From Arthrobacter terricola (GTDB taxonomy: Bacteria > Actinomycetota > Actinomycetes > Actinomycetales > Micrococcaceae), in NCBI RefSeq assembly GCF_004354015.1, contig NZ_SMRU01000012.1, forward strand, positions 1 to 64,000: DNA of 64,000 nt. Direction: 5' to 3'. The notes under the pieces were generated by a model, which had not been told where the DNA came from, made no database searches, and saw only the letters and a list, made by a program, of their open reading frames with translations. Positions 24,988 through 32,362 of this stretch are shown piece by piece. Every line of letters begins with the position of its first letter. Positions within the stretch are counted from its first letter, which is position 1. Position numbers and translations under genes: made by a program.

Positions 24988-25941
24988 ATGAATGAAAAGA
25001 ACCAAAATCGAATTTGCATAGCATTAGGGTGTGAGCGCCAATATCACGCAAAGGGATATTGCAATATTCACTATGCTCGACTAAAGACCAGGGGGTCTCT
25101 AGACTTGCCACAGCGAATGTATGAACGAAAATGTGGCGTATCAGACTGCGAACGGAAAGCTGTTGCGCATGGGTATTGCAGCCCGCATGTCCACAGACTC
25201 CAACGCTACGGCGACCCTATCTACAAGCCACCCATAACTGACCTATCGAGCGTAGATACATCGCTATACGCCGTCTGGAATGGCATGAAGCAACGGTGCT
25301 ACAACACTAATGTGAAGAGCTACATCGACTATGGTGCGCGAGGTGTATGGGTCTGCTTAGCATGGCGTAGCTCGTACACACATTTCATCGCCGATATGGG
25401 ACCTCGACCCTCCCATGAAATGTCACTCGACCGAGTTGACAATGACGGTGGCTATACCTGTGGCCACTGCGAAGACTGTCAGGTGAATGGGTGGCCCTCA
25501 AACGTGAAGTGGGCATCACGCATAGAGCAGGCCCGCAATCGTAGAACATCACGCCGCATTACCTTTCGCGGCGAGACCAAAACAATCGTCGAGTGGTCCG
25601 AGCTGCTAAGCCTAAACCAGTTTCGAGTGATAGACCGACTCAATAGGGGCTGGACTGTCGAGCAGGCTCTTACACTTCCGGCTGGAGCCAAGGTCATACA
25701 GCGCTCTAGGAAAGAGAAGCCACCGCGCCCAAAGCGCGTCACATCGTCGCAACACGTAGGTGTGACCTTCAATAAACAACTAAAGAACTGGAGAGCATAT
25801 GTAACCGTCGATGGGTTACAGATAACAGTCGGTTCCTACACGGATGAGGCAGAGGCCGCATCGATGCGTGATCAATACGCAAGTCAACTACTTGGAGACG
25901 GGGTGCAACTGAATTTCGAATATAAGGAGGTAACAATGTAA
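24988..25941 (+). CDS. HNH nuclease with AP2-like domain (homing-endonuclease type)
   Basis: 317 residues. The N-terminus has two Cys/His-rich zinc-finger-like units (CIALGCERQYHAKGYCNIHY, then CGVSDCERKAVAHGYCSPH). An HNH-type nuclease core follows (MSLDRVDNDGGYTCGHCEDC then NVKWASRIEQARNRR), then a NUMOD-like helical segment (ETKTIVEWSELLSLNQFRV). The C-terminus resembles an AP2 DNA-binding domain (GVTFNKQLKNWRAYVTVDG). This layout is that of free-standing homing endonucleases. Its sequence is poorer in GC than its neighbours and it has its own promoter, both signs of a separate insertion. The end overlaps the next ATG. Confidence 0.75.
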   Translation: MNEKNQNRICIALGCERQYHAKGYCNIHYARLKTRGSLDLPQRMYERKCGVSDCERKAVAHGYCSPHVHRLQRYGDPIYKPPITDLSSVDTSLYAVWNGMKQRCYNTNVKSYIDYGARGVWVCLAWRSSYTHFIADMGPRPSHEMSLDRVDNDGGYTCGHCEDCQVNGWPSNVKWASRIEQARNRRTSRRITFRGETKTIVEWSELLSLNQFRVIDRLNRGWTVEQALTLPAGAKVIQRSRKEKPPRPKRVTSSQHVGVTFNKQLKNWRAYVTVDGLQITVGSYTDEAEAASMRDQYASQLLGDGVQLNFEYKEVTM

Positions 25942-26726
25942 TGGCTCAAGAGAAGTTTGACGTAAAAAAACCACAATGGGAGCAGCTGCTTCACGAAGCG
26001 CTAACGCTGCCGCCGCGTGCGGGAGAAACATATTCGCGCTTTCGCACTTTGTCTCTCGGTAATCAAGCATTGCTCCTCGCTCAATCTGAGATCGTCGAAC
26101 CGCAGCACACGTACCGCGGCTGGCTGACACTCTCTAGGCAGGTGAAAAAGGGCAGCAAGGCCAAGGCCATCTATGTGCCGATGTTCCGTAAGGAAGAGAA
26201 GCAAGACGGAACCGAGGCGCAGCACCTGAGCGGCTTCAAGCTAGTCAACTGCATGTTCGGCGTCAGCGACACCGAGGGGGACGACCTCCCTGAGTACGAG
26301 CCGCCCACATGGAGCAAAGAGCGTGCCCTGGGAGCGCTGGCGATTACGCAGGTGGCGTTCGAATCGATGTCCGCAAATACCCAGGGCTACTCGAAGGACC
26401 GTGAGTTCGCGATCAACCCCGTAGCGGCCTATCCGTTCAAGACCCTCCAACACGAAATCAGTCATATCGTCGCTGGCCACACCACTGAAAGCGGCTTGCA
26501 GGAGTACCGAACCCACCGAGGTACGTATGAGTTCGAAGCCGAGGGCAGCGCATACCTGGTGCTGAATGAGCTGGGCGCGACAGATCAGTTCGACGCCGCT
26601 GAATCTCGTCACTATATCCAGACATGGCTTCGAGACGAGCAACCCGGCGAGCAGAGCATCAAGCGCGTGTTTAGCACCGCCGACAAGATATTGAAGTCCG
26701 GCCGTGAGCCGGAGGAGAAAGAGTAG
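25941..26726 (+). CDS. ArdC-like antirestriction protein with zincin motif
   Basis: 261 residues. The N-terminal ~110 residues resemble the ArdC ssDNA-binding domain (SRFRTLSLGNQALLLAQ, HTYRGWLTLSRQVKKGSKA, a pattern typical of the family). The C-terminal half has a metallopeptidase site HEISH at 171-175 and a downstream acidic ligand in YEFEAEGSAYLV (about 197-208). ArdC proteins shield incoming single-stranded DNA from restriction after conjugation. Its presence supports entry of the element as single strands. An 'A' in TAATGG couples it to the HNH gene. Confidence 0.8.
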   Translation: MAQEKFDVKKPQWEQLLHEALTLPPRAGETYSRFRTLSLGNQALLLAQSEIVEPQHTYRGWLTLSRQVKKGSKAKAIYVPMFRKEEKQDGTEAQHLSGFKLVNCMFGVSDTEGDDLPEYEPPTWSKERALGALAITQVAFESMSANTQGYSKDREFAINPVAAYPFKTLQHEISHIVAGHTTESGLQEYRTHRGTYEFEAEGSAYLVLNELGATDQFDAAESRHYIQTWLRDEQPGEQSIKRVFSTADKILKSGREPEEKE

Positions 26727-26824
26727 TGATATACAAAGCGCTTCGGGAGATATTCCTAAGAAAGATTGAAGTATTAAGACGTCGCGCCGATCACCTTAGT
26801 GAACGTATCGACGCCAAGCACTAA
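26726..26824 (+). CDS. short basic peptide, 32 aa
   Basis: GTG 26726 overlaps the stop of the ArdC-like gene; GGAGGAG lies 10 bases upstream. Product is a basic amphipathic helix (ALREIFLRKIEVLRRRADHL). Unknown function; inferred from coupling. Confidence 0.35.
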   Translation: MIYKALREIFLRKIEVLRRRADHLSERIDAKH

Positions 26825-26840
26825 ACAAGAAGGAGTAACC

Positions 26841-27059
26841 ATGGAAGCAAATAAGAACCTCTACCGACCAACAGAGCCAGTCGCTGCAACGGTGCGCGCC
26901 AAGTTCGTCGAGCTGATCGCTGTGCTGCCTGAGCCCACTGAGATGACCGACGAGCAGCTGACCGAGTGCGCCGAGCTGGTGGCCCAGTTCTCTATGGATA
27001 TCGGTGCGGCCTATAACGTGCTTGATTCCGAGATAGCGAAGAGAGGCCTAGGTAGCTAA
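26841..27059 (+). CDS. hypothetical protein, 72 aa
   Basis: ATG 26841 after AAGGAGTAACC, a better start than 26799. Acidic helical protein (ELIAVLPEPTEMTDEQLTEC). No family recognised. Confidence 0.55.
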   Translation: MEANKNLYRPTEPVAATVRAKFVELIAVLPEPTEMTDEQLTECAELVAQFSMDIGAAYNVLDSEIAKRGLGS

Positions 27060-27108
27060 AAAATCAAGGTTGCAATTCGACGCATTGAGCGCATAATCAG
27101 CGATAACC

Positions 27109-27306
27109 ATGCGTCACAATTACGTCGAAATTTCTGCCCAAGCTCACCCGCTCCAGGAGATGCTCTGGCAGCGCCAAGAGCTGGGCAGGAAACTCGGCGA
27201 GGTGGCCATACGGCTGAACCAGGCAACCAGCGAATACAACGAGGTGATCGCACAGATCATCCAGATGAACGACCTAATACGAATCGAGGAGGATATGAAC
27301 AGATGA
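27109..27306 (+). CDS. coiled-coil protein, 65 aa
   Basis: A single long helix with heptad-like pattern (LWQRQELGRKLGEVAIRLNQ and IIQMNDLIRIEEDM). No strong ribosome site before ATG 27109. Stop overlaps the next gene (ATGA at 27303). Confidence 0.5.
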   Translation: MRHNYVEISAQAHPLQEMLWQRQELGRKLGEVAIRLNQATSEYNEVIAQIIQMNDLIRIEEDMNR

Positions 27307-27638
27307 AAGTAACTAAGTCAGAGGATAGTTTGCTGCAATTTGACAACGGACTCTGCATCATTGGCGATGGAGATATAGATTGCTGCGCATATAATTATCT
27401 TGACTTCGAGCAATTGCCAGTTGGAACTGTATTGCCCGATAAGACCGCCGGCGAGTTTGCCGAATGCATCACGCTCAAAGAAGACGGTTTCGCCGTCAAA
27501 GACATCGACGGCATCCCAAAATGGGTACAAGCTCGTTCTGAACAGAATGGCTATTACTCGAACGGTACTACCCTAGTCATTGATGACGGCAACAAGAAAA
27601 TAAGTCTCGGCAACTTAGGCGGCGAGGTTAGCTACTAA
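27303..27638 (+). CDS. hypothetical protein, 111 aa
   Basis: Coupled on both sides by one- to four-base overlaps. Mostly beta in appearance, acidic, with adjacent Cys in GDIDCCAYNYLDF. AT-richer than most genes of the element. No family recognised. Confidence 0.55.
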   Translation: MKVTKSEDSLLQFDNGLCIIGDGDIDCCAYNYLDFEQLPVGTVLPDKTAGEFAECITLKEDGFAVKDIDGIPKWVQARSEQNGYYSNGTTLVIDDGNKKISLGNLGGEVSY

Positions 27639-27877
27639 TGACTGAGCTGATTTACCAGCTACCCCGCAAGAACGAAGATGGCCCCGAACTGTTCCCGAAG
27701 CGTGCCGTACTAGAGGGCCTGAGCCCACAGGTGCTCGACGACTTCATCGAGGACTGCTTCAACAAGAAGCGGGAGTTGGATGAGCTGATCGAGCTGGCTA
27801 TCGACGTCAAGGAAGGATACAGCTCTCCTACGTGTCACGCCGGGATGAGACCACCGGTTCATAGCAAGTCCGCTTAA
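27638..27877 (+). CDS. hypothetical protein, 79 aa
   Basis: ATG 27638 overlaps the previous stop. An acidic helical centre (GLSPQVLDDFIEDCFNKKRE) and a short Pro/His-containing tail. Last of the coupled run before the lipoprotein gene. Confidence 0.5.
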   Translation: MTELIYQLPRKNEDGPELFPKRAVLEGLSPQVLDDFIEDCFNKKRELDELIELAIDVKEGYSSPTCHAGMRPPVHSKSA

Positions 27878-27967
27878 TCGCGCGGGGCGAGAAATAGCTT
27901 CCCAGATCGAAGCCACACATCAAGATACTCTTGGACCTGTCCAACCAGCCTTAATTGGGGGAATCTC

Positions 27968-28519
27968 GTGAAGAAGCTCGGTCTCGTCGTCTCATTGGCA
28001 TGCGCAGTTGCCCTGGCCGGTTGTGGGTCTCCACAGCCTCAGTCGGCGGCTACTCCAACAACTACTCCGTCGACTGCGTCGCCATCACCAACACCGACGC
28101 CCACGCCGACCCCAACCGTAATGACTGACCAGGCAGCCGGGAAGTTCTTTCTCGATACCATGTGCCCTGCGAACAGGCTAGTTGTGCCGTTGGATGCTGC
28201 GTTTGCCGCGAAGCCAGTGGACTTCACGACGGCTCACGACGCGGCGGCCACATATCGAGACGCCCTCGCAGCCACTGCCAAAGGCCTCGCCAGTCCCCCG
28301 CTTGCATGGCCGCAGTCCGTAAAGCCTGACGTTGATTCGTTCGTCAATGCCCTGTACACCGACGTGTCGAACACCGAAACCATCGCGCAGCAGACGACCC
28401 TGGGCGGCTTGGTGAATGCGTGGAACAAAGAGCCTGAGGCCGAGGGCGGCACACAGGCCCAGGCAATTCGAATCAAGTTGGGACTGCCCTCGGATGCGAA
28501 AGCTTCGTGTGGCATGTGA
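27968..28519 (+). CDS. lipoprotein with Pro/Thr linker
   Basis: 183 residues from GTG 27968 after TTGGGGG. The lipobox is LAGC (Cys at about residue 19) behind a standard signal peptide, then a Pro/Ser/Thr spacer (residues ~25-55) crossing the cell wall. The extracellular helical domain has two Cys (MCPANRL and ASCGM). It would be anchored outside the membrane. Lipoproteins on conjugative elements can act in surface exclusion or channel assembly, which is speculation here. Confidence 0.8.
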   Translation: MKKLGLVVSLACAVALAGCGSPQPQSAATPTTTPSTASPSPTPTPTPTPTVMTDQAAGKFFLDTMCPANRLVVPLDAAFAAKPVDFTTAHDAAATYRDALAATAKGLASPPLAWPQSVKPDVDSFVNALYTDVSNTETIAQQTTLGGLVNAWNKEPEAEGGTQAQAIRIKLGLPSDAKASCGM

Positions 28520-28610
28520 TCGACTCGCGGCGCAATCCGCATCCGCGGGATGGACTTATCCACATCATCGCGTATGGCACCATCTGTTAATTCAGCACTT
28601 TTCCACCACC

Positions 28611-28638
28611 TTGATTTGTGAGAACTTTCACTTATAAT
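28611..28638 (+). promoter_or_regulatory. promoter with perfect -10 box
   Basis: TTGATT at 28611-28616, a 16-base spacer, TATAAT at 28633-28638. Transcription would start near 28645. The gap 28520-29086 otherwise holds only the short frame below, a 9-bp palindrome (CTTTGTGGA, two bases, TCCACAAAG, 28714-28733) and a hairpin at 29021; no other gene is supported there. Confidence 0.6.
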
Positions 28639-28657
28639 CTAGGCCAGGAGTAATGCT

Positions 28658-28768
28658 ATTAGTAAACTTTCCACTTTAACAATCGCATATGAAGCGTTGC
28701 CGTCCGAACAGTTCTTTGTGGAACTCCACAAAGTGAACCAGCGACGCAAGGCAAAAGCAGCCAAGTAA
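28658..28768 (+). CDS. possible 36-aa protein with ATT start
   Basis: An open frame from 28658 to TAA 28766-28768 encodes SKLSTLTIAYEALPSEQFF, then VELHKVNQRRKAKAAK, a protein-like sequence with a basic tail. There is no ATG, GTG or TTG at a suitable place; ATT at 28658 lies 7 bases after AGGAG (28646-28650). ATG 28653 in another frame gives only 8 codons. It is directly downstream of a strong promoter. Confidence 0.3.
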   Translation: MSKLSTLTIAYEALPSEQFFVELHKVNQRRKAKAAK

Positions 28769-29020
28769 ACCGAAGGTGCTCGCCGACTCGACCCACTCCT
28801 TATAGTGATGTTCTCCAAAATATCAGGGACGAGACGTAAAAGACCGCGATGTGCAGACATCAGCACCCGTTTTGACCTTGGCTACCATCTAGCGTCGGGT
28901 GATGCCCACCCTTACCTGGCGCTTGATGGATAGAGGATCGGCCACTGATCGTCTATCTCGCACCTAACCAACTACACGACCGAATTCACCTCCCGTGATT
29001 TCGAAAACTTATGTTGAACC

Positions 29021-29044
29021 GCGCCAGGGCTCACCCCTTGGCGC
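29021..29044 (+). terminator. hairpin upstream of 29087 gene
   Basis: GCGCCAGGG pairs with CCTTGGCGC region (9-bp stem with one G-U, 6-base loop). No T tract. May end the transcript from 28645 or fold in the leader of the next operon. Confidence 0.35.
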
Positions 29045-29086
29045 ATCTAGTCCCGCTTATGAGGCACCTGGTAGGCGGAACTAGCT

Positions 29087-29266
29087 ATGAGTGAGACTGC
29101 ACGAATCATCTACCTACCAACGCCGAAGGTCGAGACAATCGACCAGCGTGAGTACTGGTGGGAACAGCTCGAAAAAGCTGAACGTCGCGCCGAAGACATC
29201 CGGCGCATTTTAGGTATCTTGGCCATCGAGCGCGGTGCTCCTGACGAGGGCGGTGATGCCGCGTAG
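29087..29266 (+). CDS. hypothetical protein, 59 aa
   Basis: ATG 29087 to TAG 29264-29266; overlaps the VRR-NUC start by 11 bases. An acidic helical core (REYWWEQLEKAERRAEDIRR) with Trp pair. The ribosome site is weak (GGCGGA). No family recognised. Confidence 0.5.
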   Translation: MSETARIIYLPTPKVETIDQREYWWEQLEKAERRAEDIRRILGILAIERGAPDEGGDAA

Positions 29267-29687
29267 GGTCGTCAAGTTCGGGTCAGAGCAGATGGTCCAT
29301 CAGCAAGTAGTGGACTACCTCAAGCTCCGGTATAGCTGGGCGATATTCCGAACAGATTTTGCCGCTGGCCTCAAGCTGCCGGCTGCGGTCGCCATCCGTC
29401 ACAGCAAGCTGCAAAGTGGCTCTGGCTTCCCGGATCTCTTCATCTATGAGCCTGCGCACGTCCTGTACGGCGAATATCACGGTCTGGCGCTAGAGCTGAA
29501 GGCCGAGGGTGTCGAGCTGTACAAGAAAGACGGCGCACTGCGAGCCAACCCACACGTCGAAGAGCAGGCCGCCGTGCTTCAAAAGCTACGTGAGCGAGGT
29601 TACGACGCTCATTTCGCTGTCGGCTTCGATCAGGCGCGAGAGAAGATCGATCTCTACATGACGGGCGGTAAACCAACCTTCTTTTAA
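29256..29687 (+). CDS. VRR-NUC domain nuclease
   Basis: 143 residues from ATG 29256 (GAGGGCGG upstream). The PD-(D/E)XK core of the VRR-NUC type is visible: early Gln/His residues in EQMVHQQVVDYL, GSGFPDLFI with Asp60, and LALELKAEG with Glu80 and Lys82. VRR-NUC proteins cut branched or flapped DNA and occur alone in phages and plasmids. It may serve with the Rad52-type annealer in recombination of the element. Length is normal for stand-alone members. Confidence 0.82.
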   Translation: MPRRVVKFGSEQMVHQQVVDYLKLRYSWAIFRTDFAAGLKLPAAVAIRHSKLQSGSGFPDLFIYEPAHVLYGEYHGLALELKAEGVELYKKDGALRANPHVEEQAAVLQKLRERGYDAHFAVGFDQAREKIDLYMTGGKPTFF

Positions 29688-29759
29688 ATGAGCTAGAAGA
29701 ACTGTGCCTTCAACCGAGGACACAGTTAGCACATCTCATTACGAAAGGAAGTGGGTCAG

Positions 29760-29981
29760 ATGAACGGAATCCCCGGTCTTGACCTGAGAAACATATCCGC
29801 AGAACTGGTGGTCTACACCGACGAAGCATTCGTTGAGGTGTACATGCATCACAACGAGAAGCTGATCGCCGTCCTCAGCATGGGAGCGGATGAGGCAAAA
29901 CAACTTTCGGAGCAGCTCGGCAACTTGAGCATCCTGGCGAAAGAGTTTGTTCCGTCCCAAGAATCGGACGAACAGCCGTGA
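29760..29981 (+). CDS. hypothetical protein, 73 aa
   Basis: ATG 29760 lies 8 bases after AAGGAAG; GTG 29751 is too close to that site. Beta-alpha pattern (AELVVYTDEAFVEVYMHHNE). The stop overlaps the DUF3846 gene start, so the two are coupled. Confidence 0.6.
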   Translation: MNGIPGLDLRNISAELVVYTDEAFVEVYMHHNEKLIAVLSMGADEAKQLSEQLGNLSILAKEFVPSQESDEQP

Positions 29982-30463
29982 TAAGCGCGATCCTGATTCC
30001 GGCAGATGAAGAGACACCAATCTCGCTCATCGACATAGATGGTCTCAGGGACATGCAGAGGGCCGTCGGCGGGTTGATTGAAGTCATGGACATTGATCGG
30101 CCTGACGCAACGTTGGTGATCAATGAAGAAGGCAAGCTGATTAGCCTCCCAATGAACCGTAGAGCCACTCTCGCGTGCTGGACGCATCTTTCCCGCTGGC
30201 GAGGCATGGACGCGCTTCTGGGCGACGTGATCATCGTTGGGCGACCAAACGATGACGGCGATACCACGAGCGTCCCTGACGAGCTGGTGAACCTGTTCTT
30301 TCACACGGAGACGTATCGCATTGAAGTCACCACGATCAGCGATCCTGACACGTGGAGCGGCAACCAACGGCGCTTCACGGATGTGTGGGAGGCATACAAC
30401 GCCGGCCAGGTGCTCGCGCACAAGTGGGCTCTGGTCGATGACGTTCGCGTTGTTCCTGCGTAA
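29978..30463 (+). CDS. DUF3846 family protein
   Basis: 161 residues from GTG 29978. The DUF3846 pattern is recognisable: an early LIPADEETPISLIDI, DATLVINEEGKLISLPMNRRA, then LLGDVIIVGRPNDDG. These proteins occur widely on phages and conjugative elements; function unknown. A strong terminator follows 6 bases after the stop, closing the rightward transcription unit. Confidence 0.7.
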   Translation: MISAILIPADEETPISLIDIDGLRDMQRAVGGLIEVMDIDRPDATLVINEEGKLISLPMNRRATLACWTHLSRWRGMDALLGDVIIVGRPNDDGDTTSVPDELVNLFFHTETYRIEVTTISDPDTWSGNQRRFTDVWEAYNAGQVLAHKWALVDDVRVVPA

Positions 30464-30469
30464 TGAGAG

Positions 30470-30498
30470 AGGGCAGCCCTAGTGAGCTGCCCTTTTTC
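30470..30498 (+). terminator. rho-independent terminator after DUF3846 gene
   Basis: AGGGCAGC and GCTGCCCT form an 8-bp stem with an 8-base loop, followed by TTTTT at 30493-30497. Textbook form. Confidence 0.85.
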
Positions 30499-30532
30499 AA
30501 TGTCTATTCGTACTTGGTCGACAAGGTAAAGA

Positions 30533-30572
30533 CCCTAGCCCCGCGCGATTTTACTCAAGCGCAGGACTAGGG
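30533..30572 (-). terminator. hairpin after the minus-strand gene at 30638
   Basis: CCCTAGCCCCGCGC pairs with GCGCAGGACTAGGG, 14 bp with two mismatches and a 12-base loop. Placed 65 bases past the minus-strand stop. No good T tract. Confidence 0.4.
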
Positions 30573-30637
30573 CCGTCTATGAGGCCAGACATACAGAGCC
30601 ACTATTTGCTCGACATATGTGAGGCCTTGATGAGTGA

Positions 30638-30955
30638 TCACCCTCCTAGGTTGGGACGCTGGCCGGGACGCCGACCTTTCAGGCCAGGTGCAGCTGCAAC
30701 GATCTCGTCGATCTTTGGCGAAAGTTTCTTCCACTCTGCCAAAGTCACGATGAGCTGCTTGCGGTCACCATTTGTTCCGATCTCAAGGATTACCAGCTCG
30801 CCGGCTCCCTTGAGGGTTTTGATTTCCTCCGGTAGCACATCGAGCTTCTTCGGCTCCTTCAATCCAGGAGCAGAGCGCACGGTAAGTTCGAGGAAATCCT
30901 CTGCCCTTCCTTCTGTGCCCGTTAGATCGGATATCTTCTTGGATAGCCAAGCCAT
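30638..30955 (-). CDS. hypothetical protein, 105 aa
   Basis: Minus strand, convergent with DUF3846. Start ATG 30955 follows a GGGGTGAGATAG leader. A possible beta-rich core (GAGELVILEIGTNGDRKQLIVT then LAEWKKLSPKIDEIVA) and a Gly/Arg/Pro tail. No family recognised. It could be an independently expressed accessory gene. Confidence 0.55.
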   Translation of the reverse strand: MAWLSKKISDLTGTEGRAEDFLELTVRSAPGLKEPKKLDVLPEEIKTLKGAGELVILEIGTNGDRKQLIVTLAEWKKLSPKIDEIVAAAPGLKGRRPGQRPNLGG

Positions 30956-31056
30956 CTATCTCACCCCCTTTTAGGGATAGGTGCGAGCCATCACGGTATG
31001 TGAGACTTCAGCCCTATTTATGGGGGATTGCACTTAAATAGTCAACGATAAAGGCG

Positions 31057-31062
31057 TATAAT
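31057..31062 (+). promoter_or_regulatory. perfect -10 box for leaderless 39-aa gene
   Basis: TATAAT 31057-31062, ten bases before ATG 31073. The -35 region (TTAAAT at about 31034) is weak. The expected transcript begins within a few bases of the ATG. Confidence 0.45.
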
Positions 31063-31072
31063 AAGGGTATAG

Positions 31073-31192
31073 ATGAATCAAGCTTTTAATCTGCACGCTT
31101 ATGTGAAGAAGAGCGCCGCCAAGAGCGGCGTGCCACTGCGTGTAAAGGCGAAGGCTAAACTTACGACTATCGCCGCGCTTATCTCTCGCTAA
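31073..31192 (+). CDS. small basic protein, 39 aa, probably leaderless
   Basis: ATG 31073 to TAA 31190-31192. Basic (NLHAYVKKSAAKSGVPLRVK) with a hydrophobic end (LTTIAALISR). No ribosome site, but a perfect -10 box ten bases upstream fits leaderless translation, common in actinobacteria. The 3' end overlaps the convergent membrane gene by 4 bases. Confidence 0.45.
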   Translation: MNQAFNLHAYVKKSAAKSGVPLRVKAKAKLTTIAALISR

Positions 31193-31374
31193 TGCGTGGT
31201 TCTATTGTGCCGCTTCTCATACATCCAACTGTCTTTATAGACCACAACGCCCAGCGCGACGAAATAAGCCGCTAAAAGCGCGATAAAGACAATCCAGACA
31301 GGTATGCCGATAAGAGATGCTACGCCCATTGCGATAAGCAGCAGGATAAACCCGAAAATCACGCCAATGACCAT
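31189..31374 (-). CDS. small membrane protein, 61 aa
   Basis: Minus strand. Two transmembrane helices (about 2-23 and 25-45), then a basic tail (YKDSWMYEKRHNR). No clear ribosome site before ATG 31374. The strong membrane pattern supports it being real. Confidence 0.5.
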   Translation of the reverse strand: MVIGVIFGFILLLIAMGVASLIGIPVWIVFIALLAAYFVALGVVVYKDSWMYEKRHNRTTH

Positions 31375-31471
31375 GCGTATAGTTTCGCATTAGTCGCGGT
31401 TTAGCGGTAGCCGCAATGTCGGCCGTCGCTGCTCTCATGATGGCGAACCCACAGAGGGTAACCTTGGCCCC

Positions 31472-32362
31472 ATGATCAGACTCGTTCCAGGCGCCAACCC
31501 GAAAAATGCCCTACAGGTGATTTCCGACGCAGCGAACATGCTGACGAACGTGTCGAGCGGCATCTCAGCCACCGATCGATACAACCGATACCTCGCCTGG
31601 GCCTCGCAACAGGGAAATCTACTCGCACATCAGCTACATCCAGATGAAGTCGACCGCCTCATCACTACGAGACGGTACTGGTCGCTTCTGTCGCTTGATA
31701 CGACAACCGTGTTGCCTGAGACTTTGGCCGAACTCGTCGACGGCGAGGTGAAGCAGCGCTCCGTTGCACTCGAGGATGCCAAGACGCGAATCACTAACGA
31801 AATGCGGCGATGGGACGACGGAGAGGCGGTAGCTGTCGTGCTCGATACCAATGTGTGGTTGAAGCACTTCAATGACCCGATCAAGGATGCCGACTGGCTC
31901 GAGTCCCTCGACGAGCGCCCGAGCGTGCCTCTTGTGGTGACCGTCCCTATGAAGGTCGTCGATGAGCTTGACCGGCACAAGCGCAATCGAGCAAATGCGC
32001 CCAGCGGCGGCAAGCCGATTCGTCGCAGGGCAGGACTGGCGTTGAAGTATCTCGAGGCGAATGCCTGGCTCCCAGGTGAACGTAAGATGCTCCAAGAAGG
32101 CAGCATTTCAAGTCAGCCTCCGACTCCAACTATCCACCTTGTTGTACTTGAGCAGCCGCTTGACCGACCGCCTCTCCCCGACGCTGACCTGGAGATCATC
32201 GATCGCGCGCGGTCCATCATGCCTTATGCCAATCGTGTCCGGATCGTCACGACCGACTACGGCATGGTTTACCGGTCCAGACAGGCTGGCCTTGAAGCAC
32301 TCAGGATCAAAGACTACGAAGAAGAAAAGGACGATCAGTCCGCTGAAGGTACCGGATCATAG
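31472..32362 (+). CDS. PIN-domain nuclease, defence-type cargo
   Basis: 296 residues. The PIN nuclease domain covers about 118-290: AVVLDTNVWL with Asp125, KVVDELDRHKR with Glu165, the acidic DADLEIID near 238-244, and VRIVTTDYG with Asp262. These are the four metal-binding acidic positions of PIN RNases. The N-terminal ~110 residues are unlike the short VapC toxins and may sense or bind a partner. It converges on and overlaps the HNH gene by 28 bases. A toxin or phage-defence role is inference from domain and location. Confidence 0.8.
   Translation: MIRLVPGANPKNALQVISDAANMLTNVSSGISATDRYNRYLAWASQQGNLLAHQLHPDEVDRLITTRRYWSLLSLDTTTVLPETLAELVDGEVKQRSVALEDAKTRITNEMRRWDDGEAVAVVLDTNVWLKHFNDPIKDADWLESLDERPSVPLVVTVPMKVVDELDRHKRNRANAPSGGKPIRRRAGLALKYLEANAWLPGERKMLQEGSISSQPPTPTIHLVVLEQPLDRPPLPDADLEIIDRARSIMPYANRVRIVTTDYGMVYRSRQAGLEALRIKDYEEEKDDQSAEGTGS

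Noticed and set aside
14942..30545. Shared 11-mer CTAGCCCCGCG near two hairpins (14942 and 30535)
   Set aside because: Many shared 11-mers are expected by chance in 24 kb, and the surroundings do not match.
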